Positions 12,001 to 17,652 of a DNA stretch of 64,000 nucleotides are shown here, in pieces; within the stretch, counting starts at the first letter, position 1; each line of letters begins with the position of its first letter. This DNA comes from CBDESM01 sp965242485 (GTDB lineage: Bacteria; Chloroflexota; Dehalococcoidia; Bin125): NCBI GenBank assembly GCA_965242485.1, contig CBDESM010000003.1:620001-684000 (forward strand), written 5' to 3'. The notes under the pieces were generated by a model, which was given only the letters and a program-made list of their open reading frames with translations, did not search any database and was not told the origin of the DNA. Both the position numbers and the translations under genes were made by a program.

Positions 12001-12733
12001 CGCTGGCGGGCAGCGCGCCGCCCGAGTCCTGCGGCACCAGCAAGGGGAAGGCCGCGATCGCCGTCTGGCCGGGCGGGGTGAACCTGAGGTTGAGGTGCCA
12101 GTGGGTGGGACAGCTGCACCCGGAATCTTCGCCGTCCCCCTCGAAGAGGAGGTAGACATCGCCGGTGTGCGAGTTGGGAACGGTGAACGTGATCGTCGCC
12201 GGTGTGGACCAATTCCCGCTTCGGGACCATTGGCCGTCCGTGCCGGTGCGGACGTCAGAGTTGTCCCCGGACCGGGGATTCGCCGCCGTGCTGCCGGTGT
12301 TGCGCTGCGGGAAGCTGGCCGGCAGCGTTCCGAAGGTCGCGCTCGCCAGCTTCGTCCCGCTCCGGCCCGACGTGCTGTTCAGCTGGAGTTTCCAGCTCCC
12401 GCTTTCGCTGCCGGCGGTGAACACCCCATTGCCGGTTTGCCAGGTGCTGGGGCAGCTGCCGCGGTAGACGTGGGCCTCGAAGCTGTTGGCGTTGGCGCCC
12501 TTCTTCCATTGGCCGGCGACGGGGATGGTGCCCGGGATATCGCCGGAATTGCAAAAGACCGTGGTGCCGACCCGGATGACGGGGTTCTGGGCGTTGCCGT
12601 GGTTGCCGCTCAACCCGTCCGCCGAAGCCGGCGCCGGCGCAAGCGCCATCCAGCCGCCGGCGAGCAGCGCCAAGGCCAGCCCCGCCAGCCCCGCCCGCAG
12701 CCGGAAGCCCCCGAGCGCGAAGAGATTCCGCAT
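1..12733 (-). CDS. Giant secreted multi-repeat surface protein, C-terminus beyond left edge
   Basis: Reading down from ATG 12733, this frame stays open to position 1: at least 4,244 codons with no stop in the window. A G-rich Shine-Dalgarno lies about 5 nt before the ATG. Residues 1-38 form a signal peptide (RLR, long hydrophobic core, APASA cleavage site). After a unique region of about 200 residues come 15 well-conserved repeats of about 160 residues (coordinates about 11.8 to 4.9 kb), each with an LR..AHS..Y motif, a DAAGTT..TGA motif, a C-x(6-9)-C pair followed by TI.SANWP, and a WFSVP strand; these look like extracellular beta domains with one disulphide. More divergent repeats and Ig-like domains follow. 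The last about 600 residues in view are homologous to the C-terminal half of the 1,306-aa secreted protein at 45.3-49.2 kb; by that alignment roughly 175 residues are missing. No sorting motif is visible. A surface-layer or adhesin role is inference. Confidence 0.9.
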   Translation of the reverse strand, partial: MRNLFALGGFRLRAGLAGLALALLAGGWMALAPAPASADGLSGNHGNAQNPVIRVGTTVFCNSGDIPGTIPVAGQWKKGANANSFEAHVYRGSCPSTWQTGNGVFTAGSESGSWKLQLNSTSGRSGTKLASATFGTLPASFPQRNTGSTAANPRSGDNSDVRTGTDGQWSRSGNWSTPATITFTVPNSHTGDVYLLFEGDGEDSGCSCPTHWHLNLRFTPPGQTAIAAFPLLVPQDSGGALPASGSASATQERPTGGTSQRARLFVRAADPSATYTASDANAARSAFDSATIKITSDSAGETAIANATITGSDGSSALAACDEATAGNTCTIQSANFPQASGMNPLTTHQDIYFQVPAAHSGDFYVHVTMAKSGNTSRSSAQRYQPRIKVWPLYVPAGTASGTDLSAGTRRYLPAGGWQRAALYLRAADPSGTFTSSDANIAINSFSTVDFLVSSDAAGVNNITGARISAPGTGSLGSVCQSGVTSPCSGARLDWPTSAGLASPIEFRFSVPSSHTGPAYLFARVNHGAQLSRSFVLRYDVPLLDAHPLVMPAGTASGTNVSAGARNFAANGASQQVTVNLRAAAHSGTYTSTEANAAPAAIGDATIKITSDAAGTTALSGAKISSDAAGNTVVSACTETSVGDTCTITSANWPATGGVMDALNFYFSVPSSHTGNAYVVVTATRSGRGPRSFSLQYGNTPVDAHPLVMPAGTSSGTDVSAGTRDLATGGASQEVTANLRAAAHSGTFTSGDANAAASAISGATITIASDEAGASPISGAKISSDAAGSTAVTGCTGTPNTCTITSANWPATGGTTDALSFHFSVPSDHVGDAYVVLTAAQSGRVSQSFALQYGNTSVGVAPLAAPVERTGVPAGTWTNVDVTARAQTWLHSYSGDSGRERVAVYLRDAAHGNRYLAAGTNVAPSAFDSVRIRLASDAAGTTPLTGPAVQLQAEDRSGDWNTDGPFPLSAVSACTEAVAGPTCTVTSANWPVSGGVTQPLQLVFTVPDYWVNRASFHTGDIYLVVTVSEAGKTDRTFSLKYGDPYISAYPLAVPQDAAGNLIGANLSTAARDFAAGGASQRARLFVRDEPHGESFTAGAANAERDEFSWITIQVEYGTITGGGTLYTPLTGAKLTKADGTTALDNCGEGTTAGNKCTIGASDWPQASGTDPPTLPLDVWFSVPDTRSEPVYLGVHAVLTGKTAHEFHLKYEPFLQVWPLAVPAPGGTRETGDVKSASRDFAASDGANQVELYLRSAGHSNTYTAAETNVGRADFDRVKLWVATAEDGATRVSGAKITGSDGSSALTACTETTAGELCTITSANWPQATSGTPLRTLVQNVYFTVPDDHDDPVWLVVSVEKDDRDADRVFSVEYDPPYAGYPLVAPSGSTDGVDLGSGAGNFAAGGSTQQVSIYLRAGWHGDVYRSSADANIGRSDFTSAKITIASDEDGSTAITGAKISSDAAGSTAVTGCTGTPNTCTITSANWPQASSGTPLLTVARDIYFSVPNTVSSTVFVVVELTASGKSARTFALRYDPGLPVFPLIVPAGTSSGDNLGTATRKFALAGAAQQGSVRLRSAWHSNIYDTSDTDTAKSEFDSAVIRIATDNQGANPATGAVLSSNSAGTAAISACTESSPGHTCTITRANWPGATTAGALDFWFSVPENLPSDTYVVVTVRKAGEPDRVQALSYLTPLTPAFPLAIPQNSSGTLETGNVKTRSDRLWDREAGQQRARIYLRGAVHADAYDSSHANAPRARFGQAEIKIATTSAGTTEVTGAKLTSDGGSTALSGCAEGTTAGPTCTIPAASWAIDGNDLTQHLDIYWSVPDDTTTDAYLVVSISATNKDTRVFHLKYGKNLPVFPLLVHHSANSGDDVTSDSLTYATGVSGHRVRVFLREEAHENEYNASGDANAARNLFDSVQIRIATDATGGTEVPGARISHDTIGVERKTNCTETAIGPTCTVTRANWPAGSGGTAGELQFNFKVPIEYGEDAYVVAIVRRAGQDDRVFSLEYGDPYIKLHPLAVPIVGGNPESGDLSTAQRSFEPEAGRQQVRIYLRDSWHGNEYDASDTNVADSAFNLITIRIATDASGVTDVTGAAIYGASSGNTALSTGCTAGAANCSINGANWPDAADGTNAPLDLWFSVPDNTANPVYVTITPAHASLQQRVYALRYKPGLPVFPVAVPRTTSDGYETGNLGERTGAFAGNNARQKATVFLRDESPGNMYDATDTNVDQSDSSLFDSVTLTIATAADGGTAISGARFYGGASGSGGLRGCSGNTCTITRANWPSSGGLDLWFSVPDSRTQDAFLHVAVNKAGEPSREAATRYESSYVRAYQLIVPKTGASTYTSLAQARRWQPEGGDQRAGIFLREQPRSSYDAAHANAPAANVDSAVIKITSDAGGASPLTGAEITSDGSAVLSACTESAAGHTCTIPVADWPQSGSPALATELDFQFSAPDSHRGDVYVHVTLIKSGKTNRTGSLRWQAPLSVSAFPRPRALNATGGVISAGEFDAMAGTDRARVELRSSAGGSGGASTSAFQRVIITVAADADGGSPISGAKLSSDAAGSTVIGACTETSVGNTCTVPVADWPVSGAVAGNLDLYFSVPLAHGAAAYLVARAENAGERDRVAALKYDAPIGSLSGSAGPVLDARLSGGEREQDDDGDGSRLDNLRWYDTAASSRQRLAVRIYKTARSTWSGSAELASFESLDSTAALTLSASYPTGQTTTGLGAAHIEFTKPDGTALGCSEASYAGGNCTLTRATLKTLMGVGGAADARRTFELEFAFSIKTAFTNSGDVTVQASVGRYIAGASSESTIVYARGITAAAANAQPFAMQLRSDGTPEQGNVLTRDPQRRYAPGGQDTPVNLRIYASSSALDTYSSSVNLVPYASVEEVKLEIKDRPSPNALIANAAITVQKNDGTSACTEAAGNVCTITGANFLASGPPRAAGYYRALPLDFTFTVPAGYVNADFGNADLVISVRRGGSGTPASRTQTFTLPFDGGTRAQPFAMASNAAYSAAAGNQQWAAGGRRTPVWLHVYNTEKSSFEAVATNNTAQYWEFDQTAGAEVITIELLDGQTGEAAPRRARITAPDSDEKFAPCAESRPGPVCTISLAALKAYDSGATTDDDYVDPLRFAVSVPQGSTASIRIRAGVQRSDDVPGSNPAVKERKVREFALYAPWPYPQLVPLDDDGEPPAGSIGLVPWEYEPRGQRTPLLLGLYNERRAGAYAAPSAANQPALSDFETVTLTVLDRDGAPLADARITARSGAPLSACRPAGNECEISRAEWRALQPGGGALVRAPLEFAVIVPAAYGEAISVRAVIEHSGRNAPDAALPSGQFTVGSVTVGIADDSGARSTHYRLSMVSPVKKAFALPLLDDGEGGLRVCAKDEPGAACTAPSAQQGAALGFAAAITRGLDSHPAKPDPDRDELVQYDEVESLRITATGGTIIHRALCPAAEPEHPVDPAQPAAAPNDCTVPGALLQAFHGAEPSDPIRPLELVVVPDAASGTVSLAYDIAGSDDVIEATMAFTAAAGEPRLAAAVFFDWTDPGADYDAARPAVLFTVGRRDSRAGAPPVPASALPGRLVPATFAELDEEAALQLSISQGTLSYNGVACPDPDACTLPLSRAELLAGSSAASDSWPINSLRAEYALPFERSGPTTLTAAARPADGSPVTGSLAIPHPAVSAPVGAAHLPADADGEISAGATEQLAAGFLIAVADSGAGWACLRPDPSFLELDASGAAVDACALSRAPAPADPMDPQPAPSALHAWLDDDSYLALGGDAVFSGDGGKKLEIGGSSRWNQLRCAPAEGLPGGAGADAGPRDLACWVTDAEGARPEITAAASTSGAPITVSANLIPADGRKFHFILGSGEQPAEQPAARAAAAAAFALPGSVFGSAAIPVGAAAIPASASLLRAGDATGPIPDGAAAALLLRIADAGGRPADPERISSITLTASKGELGGDYCDGGRACTFQARAGSALATAAAEDPGLTARIPLTLTPPDGEGSLTLRAVVVSTAGAQFSAALPLDYAGGAALIRIGEDLPVLHHHATTDAADNAASGAANGGAAAAGAAGSGSGSGANGGAANGNGAAGAGDPAAERGIAEIPITATDAGGRVVELPPRASARVEGPDGATEDRFAIARDCSDGPTACKFRISVTASAADPLPSGRYELVVTGAGLTDAQGNADIRAEFGVAGPAAAIEARAPALPAIGAPLAIRADLTDAQGNAVADGTQVRLSVRSP
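4950..11760 (-). repeat. Fifteen tandem ~480-bp repeats inside the giant gene
   Basis: The ANWP-like codons recur near 11722, 11247, 10774, 10308, 9766, 9245, 8761, 8279, 7797, 7313, 6837, 6357, 5877, 5425 and 4969, a mean period of about 482 bp (161 aa). Some units are near-identical over about 90 bp (8283-8371 against 10313-10399), which points to recent duplication or gene conversion. Confidence 0.85.
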
Positions 12734-12788
12734 CAAAATCCCCCATCTTCCGCCCGCGCAGCCAAGGCCCCGCCGGCAAAAGCAGTCA

Positions 12789-12803
12789 CCCCCCCCCCCC
12801 CCC
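12789..12803. repeat. 15-base C/G homopolymer upstream of giant gene
   Basis: Fifteen consecutive C on the + strand (G on the coding strand of the giant gene), ending 55 nt before its ATG, inside the presumed promoter or 5' leader. Tracts of this kind are classic slipped-strand sites; here it could alter promoter spacing or leader structure. Confidence 0.9.
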
Positions 12804-12811
12804 GATCATCC

Positions 12812-12833
12812 GTTCCAATCTAGAACATGGAAC
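12812..12833. promoter_or_regulatory. Inverted repeat, possible operator of giant gene
   Basis: GTTCCA and TGGAAC arms separated by 10 nt that contain the palindrome TCTAGA, directly upstream of the G tract on the coding strand. Position fits a regulator site or promoter element of the giant gene. No protein can be assigned. Confidence 0.35.
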
Positions 12834-12944
12834 GCGCCCGGAGAGGGCATCTGAGCTGCGCTCAGTCTACACGAATCAACCCCAAGGCACACGCCCGAAG
12901 CAAGTTCCGGCAAGCCGCCTCAGCCCGAGCGAAGCCGGCAAGCC

Positions 12945-14150
12945 CTAAGAGCCGCCCACGAAGAGCGCGACGGCCGCAACGGTTGCGCCCGTCCCGCCGA
13001 TGACCAGCCCCGCCAACGCCAGCACCAACATCGTCATATGCCGCTCCCGCCCCGCGATCATCCCGGCCAGCTCCCCGAAACGCCGTTCGTTCTCGATCTG
13101 CGCCTTCGCCAGATTGTCCTTGAGCTCGGAGAAGTGCTTCTCGCTCTCCGCCCGCTGATCGCTGAACCGCCGCTCGTTCTCCGCCCGGAGCGCGTTGATT
13201 TCGCCCCTGACCTCGCTGAACCGGCGCTCGTTCTCCGCCCGGAGCGCGTTGATTTCGCCCCTGACCTCGCTGAACCGGCGCTCGTTCTCCTCGCGCAGCG
13301 CGGCGAGTTCGTCCTTGAGCTCTGTGAAGTGCTTCTCGCTCTCCGCCCGCTGATCGCTGAACCGGCGCTCGTTCTCCGCCCGGAGCGCGTTGATTTCGCC
13401 CCTGGCTTCAGCGATTTCGCCCCTGACCTCGCTGAACCGGCGCTCGTTCTCCTCGCGCACCTTGGAGATGGCTTTCTCAAGATCCCCGAACCGCCGCTCA
13501 TTTTCCGTGCGGAGCTCACTGAACCGCCGCTCGTTCTCCGCCCGCTGATCCGCGAACGCTTCCTTGAGCTCCGTGAAGTGCTTCTCGTTCTCCGCCCGCT
13601 GATCGCTGAGGTTGCGCTCGTTCTCCGCCCGGAGCTCGCTGATTTCGTCCCTGACGTCGCTGAAGCGGCGCTCGTTCTCCGTGCGGAGCTCGTTGAAGTT
13701 GCGCTCGTTCTCCGCCCGGAGCTCGCTGATTTCGTCCCTGACGTCGCTGAAGCGGCGCTCGTTCTCCGTGCGGAGATCGCTGAAGTTGCGCTCATTCTCC
13801 GCCCGGAGCTCGCTGATTTCGTCCCTGACGTCGCTGAAGCGGCGCTCGGTTTCGAGCCGGAATGCGGCGAGTTCCTTGTGCGATTCCGAGATCTCCTTGC
13901 GGTTTTCGGCGATCTGGGCGGTGACTTCGTCGAGCGTCGAGCGGAACTGCCGCTCGTTCTCGGCAGCGTGTTCGTCGATCCGCTCCTCAATCAGCGCCGC
14001 CGAATGCCCGTTCCGCTCCCCCGCCTTGGCAACGGCCTCGGCCACGGCCTCATCAAGCACCGCCCCGAACGCAGCCGCAAGCGTGTCCGCCAGCCCCTCC
14101 TCGCAGCCCGCAGCAACGAATCGTTCACGAAGTTCAGCTGAAGCCGGCAT
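12945..14150 (-). CDS. Repeat-built coiled-coil protein with C-terminal membrane anchor
   Basis: 401 aa. Residues 1-60 form a small alanine-rich helical head. Residues about 60-365 are a continuous coiled coil built of 11- and 18-residue units around ENERRFS.(V/L)R, including an 18-aa EVRGEINALRA unit in tandem. The C-terminus (LVLALAGLVIGGTGATVAAVALFVGGS region) is one membrane helix followed by almost nothing, so this looks like a tail-anchored rod. It recalls DUF1640/CCDC90-type bacterial proteins, but the match is by architecture only. A TAAGAT box (14157-14162) lies 6 nt before the ATG, implying a leaderless mRNA. The gene lies in tandem upstream of the giant surface-protein gene, with about 210 bp between. 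Role unknown. Confidence 0.85.
   Translation of the reverse strand: MPASAELRERFVAAGCEEGLADTLAAAFGAVLDEAVAEAVAKAGERNGHSAALIEERIDEHAAENERQFRSTLDEVTAQIAENRKEISESHKELAAFRLETERRFSDVRDEISELRAENERNFSDLRTENERRFSDVRDEISELRAENERNFNELRTENERRFSDVRDEISELRAENERNLSDQRAENEKHFTELKEAFADQRAENERRFSELRTENERRFGDLEKAISKVREENERRFSEVRGEIAEARGEINALRAENERRFSDQRAESEKHFTELKDELAALREENERRFSEVRGEINALRAENERRFSEVRGEINALRAENERRFSDQRAESEKHFSELKDNLAKAQIENERRFGELAGMIAGRERHMTMLVLALAGLVIGGTGATVAAVALFVGGS
13604..13864 (-). repeat. 87-bp (29-aa) tandem repeat, three copies
   Basis: Within the coiled-coil gene the block beginning CTGACGTCGCTGAAGCGG recurs at 13651, 13738 and 13825, an exact 87-bp period with few mismatches. A second, 54-bp period is seen at 13207/13261 (18 aa). 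Both periods keep the frame and fit whole coiled-coil units, so the rod length can change without disrupting the protein. Confidence 0.85.
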
Positions 14151-14156
14151 GGCACC

Positions 14157-14162
14157 ATCTTA
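14157..14162 (-). promoter_or_regulatory. -10 box of the coiled-coil gene (leaderless)
   Basis: TAAGAT on the minus strand, 6 nt before ATG 14150; transcription would begin at or next to the start codon. Confidence 0.55.
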
Positions 14163-14249
14163 GCGGAAAGCGGCAACCGCGCCGATCATCGCGCCGCCGC
14201 CGCCGAGCAGCAGCACCACGGAGCCGACCGTATCAGGTGAGCGCGCCGC

Positions 14250-15293
14250 TTAATCGACCGGCTCGAGCCACCAGCCATGGGGGGATGTTATTGCGAGGCG
14301 CTGGGTTTCGGCGTTGGCGGTGCGGTAGCGGCGGATGGCCAGTTCGTATTGTGGCGTTGGCGAGTCGGGGAAGGCTTCTAGCGAGACGCGCCAGATTGGG
14401 CGGTTGTTGCTTGCTTGAAGCAGGGTTTGTTCGATTGAGCGCAGCGTTTCTTTTGGGAACTGGTAGGCGGCTACGGTGTGGAGGACGGTGACGGCGGCGG
14501 CGGGCGGGGCTTCAGCGATCAGCTGCGGCAAGGCTTCCGATGCGTCGGCTTCGAGCAGGCGGGCGTCGCTTGAGGCGAGCTCGGCTGCGGCATCGATCAG
14601 GCGCTGGTGGCGCTCGACGTGCTCGGGCCAGATCAGGGCGCGGAGCCAGAGCAGCTGATCCTCGTCGGACGGGTCGATCACGTTCACGTCCACTCCGGTG
14701 CGAGACGCGACCGCGATTTCCGGTTCGAGCGCGGGCAGGTTTCCCCCGCCGCGGATCTCCGCCTCCATCTGCACCCGCGCCCCGTCGTTCCAGCGCGCGA
14801 TCTCGGCGCCGGCCCGCATGTAACGGTAGCCGTAGCGGTCGAACAGCAGGTTGAGGCCGGCGGATGCGCCCAGGTCGATCAGGGCCAGCGGCTGCCCGGC
14901 CTCCCGGGCGACGATCGAGAACGCGGGCAGCAGGCAGGTGCAGCGGCGCACGACGTTGGTTTGGGTCCGTCGCGTGCGCAGCAGCTCCGCGATCTCGCCG
15001 CGGTGCAGGCGGCAGAACTCCTTGAACAGCGGCGCGGCCGGTTGCATCGGGCGTTCAGCTCCCGAGATGACGGGGTAGTGGGCGGCCAGCGGGTGTTCAG
15101 TGCCGCGCAGCAAGAGGTACTGGACCGCGGCCCAGAGCATGTTCGGCGGAGGCTGGCCCTTGCGCGTCTCCGACGCCAGCGCCAGCAGCTCCTCGTCGGC
15201 CGAGATCGCGTAGGCGAGCTCGCTGTACAGGGGCGAGGCAAGATCGACCGCGTCGACGCGCGCGTAGCGGTGGAAAAGGGTCGGAAGGTCCAC
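14250..15293 (-). CDS. DUF2332 family protein
   Basis: 347 aa, GTG start. It matches the DUF2332 family: the conserved LIDLGASAGLNLLFDRYGY stretch (residues about 153-171) resembles the glycine-rich SAM-binding loop of Rossmann methyltransferases, followed by WLRALIWPEH (about 225-234) and a C-terminal YELAIRRY/HGWWLEP end. A methyltransferase-like activity is plausible from the loop, but the family has no established function that I know. TACGCT (15300-15305) sits 6 nt before the GTG, so the transcript is probably leaderless. It is followed by the coiled-coil gene about 100 nt downstream on the same strand. Confidence 0.85.
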   Translation of the reverse strand: MDLPTLFHRYARVDAVDLASPLYSELAYAISADEELLALASETRKGQPPPNMLWAAVQYLLLRGTEHPLAAHYPVISGAERPMQPAAPLFKEFCRLHRGEIAELLRTRRTQTNVVRRCTCLLPAFSIVAREAGQPLALIDLGASAGLNLLFDRYGYRYMRAGAEIARWNDGARVQMEAEIRGGGNLPALEPEIAVASRTGVDVNVIDPSDEDQLLWLRALIWPEHVERHQRLIDAAAELASSDARLLEADASEALPQLIAEAPPAAAVTVLHTVAAYQFPKETLRSIEQTLLQASNNRPIWRVSLEAFPDSPTPQYELAIRRYRTANAETQRLAITSPHGWWLEPVD

Positions 15294-15319
15294 GCCGGCA
15301 GCGTATGCGGGCGGGCGGC

Positions 15320-16105
15320 TCAGCCGTCGAGGAAGCTGCCCACCGCGGCCAGCAGCGCTTCGGGTTCCTCGACCTGCGGCATGTGGCCCGATTTGGCGAA
15401 CTTGACCACCTGCGAGCCGGCGATCGCGGCGTTGAAGTCGTCCGCGTAGCGCGGCGGCACCAAGCCGTCGGACTCGCCCCAGCAGATCAGCGTCGGCGAG
15501 CTCACGCGGTGGATCCGCTCCGCCAGCCGCTTGTCGGGGATCGGCCAGAGGAAGCGCGCGGCCGTCTGCAGGTTCTTGGCCCGCTCGACGGCGGCCGCCT
15601 TCATCTCTTCGGGGTCTTCCGGCGGCGGCGCGGTCATCATCTTCGCGGCCGGGTGCTCGGCGTCGTGGAACAGCGCCGGCACCAGTTCGTTGGGCAGCAT
15701 CGCGAAGAAGTCGGCGACAGGATACTCGTCGTTCCAGAGGCCGACCGGCGCGATCAGGACCAGATTCTTGACCCGCGCCGGCTGCATCGCGGCCACCTCG
15801 GTCGCGAACCAGCCGCCCATCGAGTGGCCCATCACGACCACGTCGCCGACGCCGAGCTCATCCAGCAGGTCCCAGTAGAAGTAGAAGACGTCGTGGTGGT
15901 CCATCAGCCACTCGACGCCGGTCGAGCCGCCCGTGCCGGGCAGCTTGGGCGCGATCACGTGGTAGCGCTGCGACAGCTGCTCGAGGAAGGGGTCCCAGAT
16001 CAGCCCGCCGGCGCCGTGGATGAAGAGCAGGTCCGGCCCGTCGCCCGCCTCCATCAGCTCGACTTGGAACCTGCCGTTGACCACCGAGACCGTGCGTTCC
16101 TGCAT
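15320..16105 (-). CDS. Alpha/beta hydrolase
   Basis: 261 aa, the usual size of a single-domain alpha/beta hydrolase. Visible elements: oxyanion-hole HGAGG (residues 30-34), nucleophile elbow GHSMGG with Ser95, acid in GESDG (Asp213) and base in SGHMPQ (His241), so the catalytic triad is complete. No signal peptide, so it should act in the cytoplasm on a small ester, lactone or C-C substrate that cannot be named. The start has a GGAAGG-type ribosome site just upstream. It is divergent from the phosphohexomutase gene at 16219. Confidence 0.88.
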   Translation of the reverse strand: MQERTVSVVNGRFQVELMEAGDGPDLLFIHGAGGLIWDPFLEQLSQRYHVIAPKLPGTGGSTGVEWLMDHHDVFYFYWDLLDELGVGDVVVMGHSMGGWFATEVAAMQPARVKNLVLIAPVGLWNDEYPVADFFAMLPNELVPALFHDAEHPAAKMMTAPPPEDPEEMKAAAVERAKNLQTAARFLWPIPDKRLAERIHRVSSPTLICWGESDGLVPPRYADDFNAAIAGSQVVKFAKSGHMPQVEEPEALLAAVGSFLDG

Positions 16106-16205
16106 TCCCGACCGCCTTCCGGGCGCGCAGCCGCCGCGCGCGTCATCGCTTGCCGCAGCGGAGAGGCTACGAATTGCGCCCGCCGCCTGTCAAACGGAGA
16201 CGGCA

Positions 16206-16211
16206 TAGAGT
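16206..16211 (+). promoter_or_regulatory. -10 box of first phosphohexomutase (leaderless)
   Basis: TAGAGT with 7 nt to ATG 16219. This decides the start in favour of 16219 rather than the longer open frame reaching back to 16150, which would overlap this box and carries an unrelated arginine-rich leader. Confidence 0.6.
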
Positions 16212-16218
16212 GGCGGCG

Positions 16219-17652
16219 ATGAGCGGGCCCGACCCCGAGATCTTCCGCGCCTACGACATCCGCGGCACCGCGCCCGGCCAGCTCGACGCGGGCATCGCGC
16301 GTCGGATCGGCAACCGCTTCGCCGCCTGGCTGCGGCAGGAGGGCGGCGATGCCGTCGTCGCCGCCCGCGACCCGCGCTCGACCTCGCCGCAGCTGTACGA
16401 GGCGGTGATCGAGGGCATCCTCGCGGCCGGGCTCGACGTGCATACCGCCGGACTCGCGCCCACGCCGGTGGCGACTTGGACGGCGTGGAAGTCCGGCCCG
16501 CGCACGGCCGCGCTGATCGTGACCGCATCGCACAATCCGCCGCAGTTCAACGGCTTCAAATTGATCGGCCCCGACGCGAGGCCGCTGCTGCCCGAAGACA
16601 TCCAAGCCGTCGCGCGCGCGGAGGAGGCCGCGTCGCCGTCGCGCGGGCGGATGGATGCAGTCGACGCGATCGGGGACTGGCTCGAGCTGGTCGCGGCGCG
16701 GTTCGGCGGTTCGGCCGACGGGATCCGCGTCGCCATCGATCCCGGCAACGGCGCAACCTCGACGACGGGCGCGGCCGCGCTGCGAGCGGCCGGCGCGCGC
16801 GTTTCAGCGATCAACTCGGTGCCGCGCCCCGATGCGCCCAATCATGTCGCCGATCCCCAGGACGCGGAGACGATGCGCCCGCTCGCGCGCTTGGCCGTCG
16901 CGCAGCGCGCCGAGCTCGGGATTGCCTGGGACGGCGACGGCGACCGGATCGGCGCGGTCGACCATCTCGGCCGCCGCCCCGAAGCCGACTGGCTCGCCGC
17001 CGTGCTCGCCCGCCCGCACCTCGCCGCCAAGCCCGGCGCGCGCATCCTGATCGACGCCAAATCCTCGACCAGCATCGCCGAAGACATCGCCGCCCGCGGC
17101 GGACGGGCGGTGACCGCGCCGACCGGCTACTCCTTCTTCCGGCGGCGCATGCGCGACGAGGGCATCCAGTTCGGCGGCGAGACCAGCGGGCACCTCATGT
17201 TCGGCCCCGAGTACGCGCCCGGCGAGCCGTACCCCTTCCTCGACGACGGCGTCTACGCCGCCTGCGCGCTGCTCCGCCGCCTCGCCCGCCGCGGCCGCTC
17301 ACTGCACGAAGAGTTGGCCGGAATCCGGCCGCGACCGATCTCGCCCGAGCTGCGCCTGCCCTGCCCCGACGCGCGCAAGGCGGCCGTCGCGGCCGCAATC
17401 GGCGACCGCTTCGAGCCGTCCCATCGCGTGCTCCGCGAAGACGGCGCGCGGATCCTCTTCGCCGACGGCTGGGCCCACGCCCGCGCCTCCAACACCGCCC
17501 CCGCCCTGAGCCTCCGCTTCGAAGCCGACGACGAACCCGCCTACCACCGCATCTCCGAACAACTCGCCGCCGCCCTGGCCGCCCATCCCGAAGTCGCCGG
17601 CGCCGAACAGCTGGCCCGGCCCCCCGCAATCGGCCCGCAGCCGCTCGTTTAG
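16219..17652 (+). CDS. Phosphomannomutase/phosphoglucomutase, paralogue 1
   Basis: 477 aa alpha-D-phosphohexomutase, typical length for a bacterial PMM/PGM (about 455-480). It interconverts hexose 1- and 6-phosphates to feed nucleotide-sugar and glycan synthesis. The four family landmarks are present: phosphoserine loop TASHNPP (Ser104), metal loop DGDGDR (about 238-243), sugar-specificity loop GGETSGH (about 318-324) and a C-terminal phosphate-binding SNT stretch. Domain 1 begins at once with FRAYDIRG, supporting ATG 16219. A second paralogue lies at 18403 with the same FRAYDIRG opening. The two differ enough (GGETSG against GGEAST) that they may prefer different sugars. The stop overlaps that of the convergent gene by 4 bp. 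Confidence 0.93.
   Translation: MSGPDPEIFRAYDIRGTAPGQLDAGIARRIGNRFAAWLRQEGGDAVVAARDPRSTSPQLYEAVIEGILAAGLDVHTAGLAPTPVATWTAWKSGPRTAALIVTASHNPPQFNGFKLIGPDARPLLPEDIQAVARAEEAASPSRGRMDAVDAIGDWLELVAARFGGSADGIRVAIDPGNGATSTTGAAALRAAGARVSAINSVPRPDAPNHVADPQDAETMRPLARLAVAQRAELGIAWDGDGDRIGAVDHLGRRPEADWLAAVLARPHLAAKPGARILIDAKSSTSIAEDIAARGGRAVTAPTGYSFFRRRMRDEGIQFGGETSGHLMFGPEYAPGEPYPFLDDGVYAACALLRRLARRGRSLHEELAGIRPRPISPELRLPCPDARKAAVAAAIGDRFEPSHRVLREDGARILFADGWAHARASNTAPALSLRFEADDEPAYHRISEQLAAALAAHPEVAGAEQLARPPAIGPQPLV

Noticed and set aside
12786..12803. C tract as an assembly gap filler
   Set aside because: Cannot be excluded, but flanks are normal sequence and the length is exactly defined, so it is reported as a possible regulatory tract.
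13171..13864. CRISPR-like array
   Set aside because: The periodic repeats are in-frame coding units with no variable spacers.
13038..14141. Opposite-strand 367-codon frame with LALRPLIAEPALVLRPE repeats
   Set aside because: Its regularity only mirrors the tandem repeats of the real coiled-coil gene, which has a leaderless promoter and membrane anchor.
14163..14249. Possible remnant of another C-terminal membrane anchor (VGSVVLLLGGGGAMIGAVAAFR on the minus strand)
   Set aside because: Only about 30 codons, directly after the DUF2332 stop and without a start codon; may be chance in a Gly/Ala-rich stretch.
16150..16218. N-terminal extension of the first phosphohexomutase
   Set aside because: Arginine-rich leader without family match; the TAGAGT box lies inside it and the enzyme family starts at FRAYDIRG.
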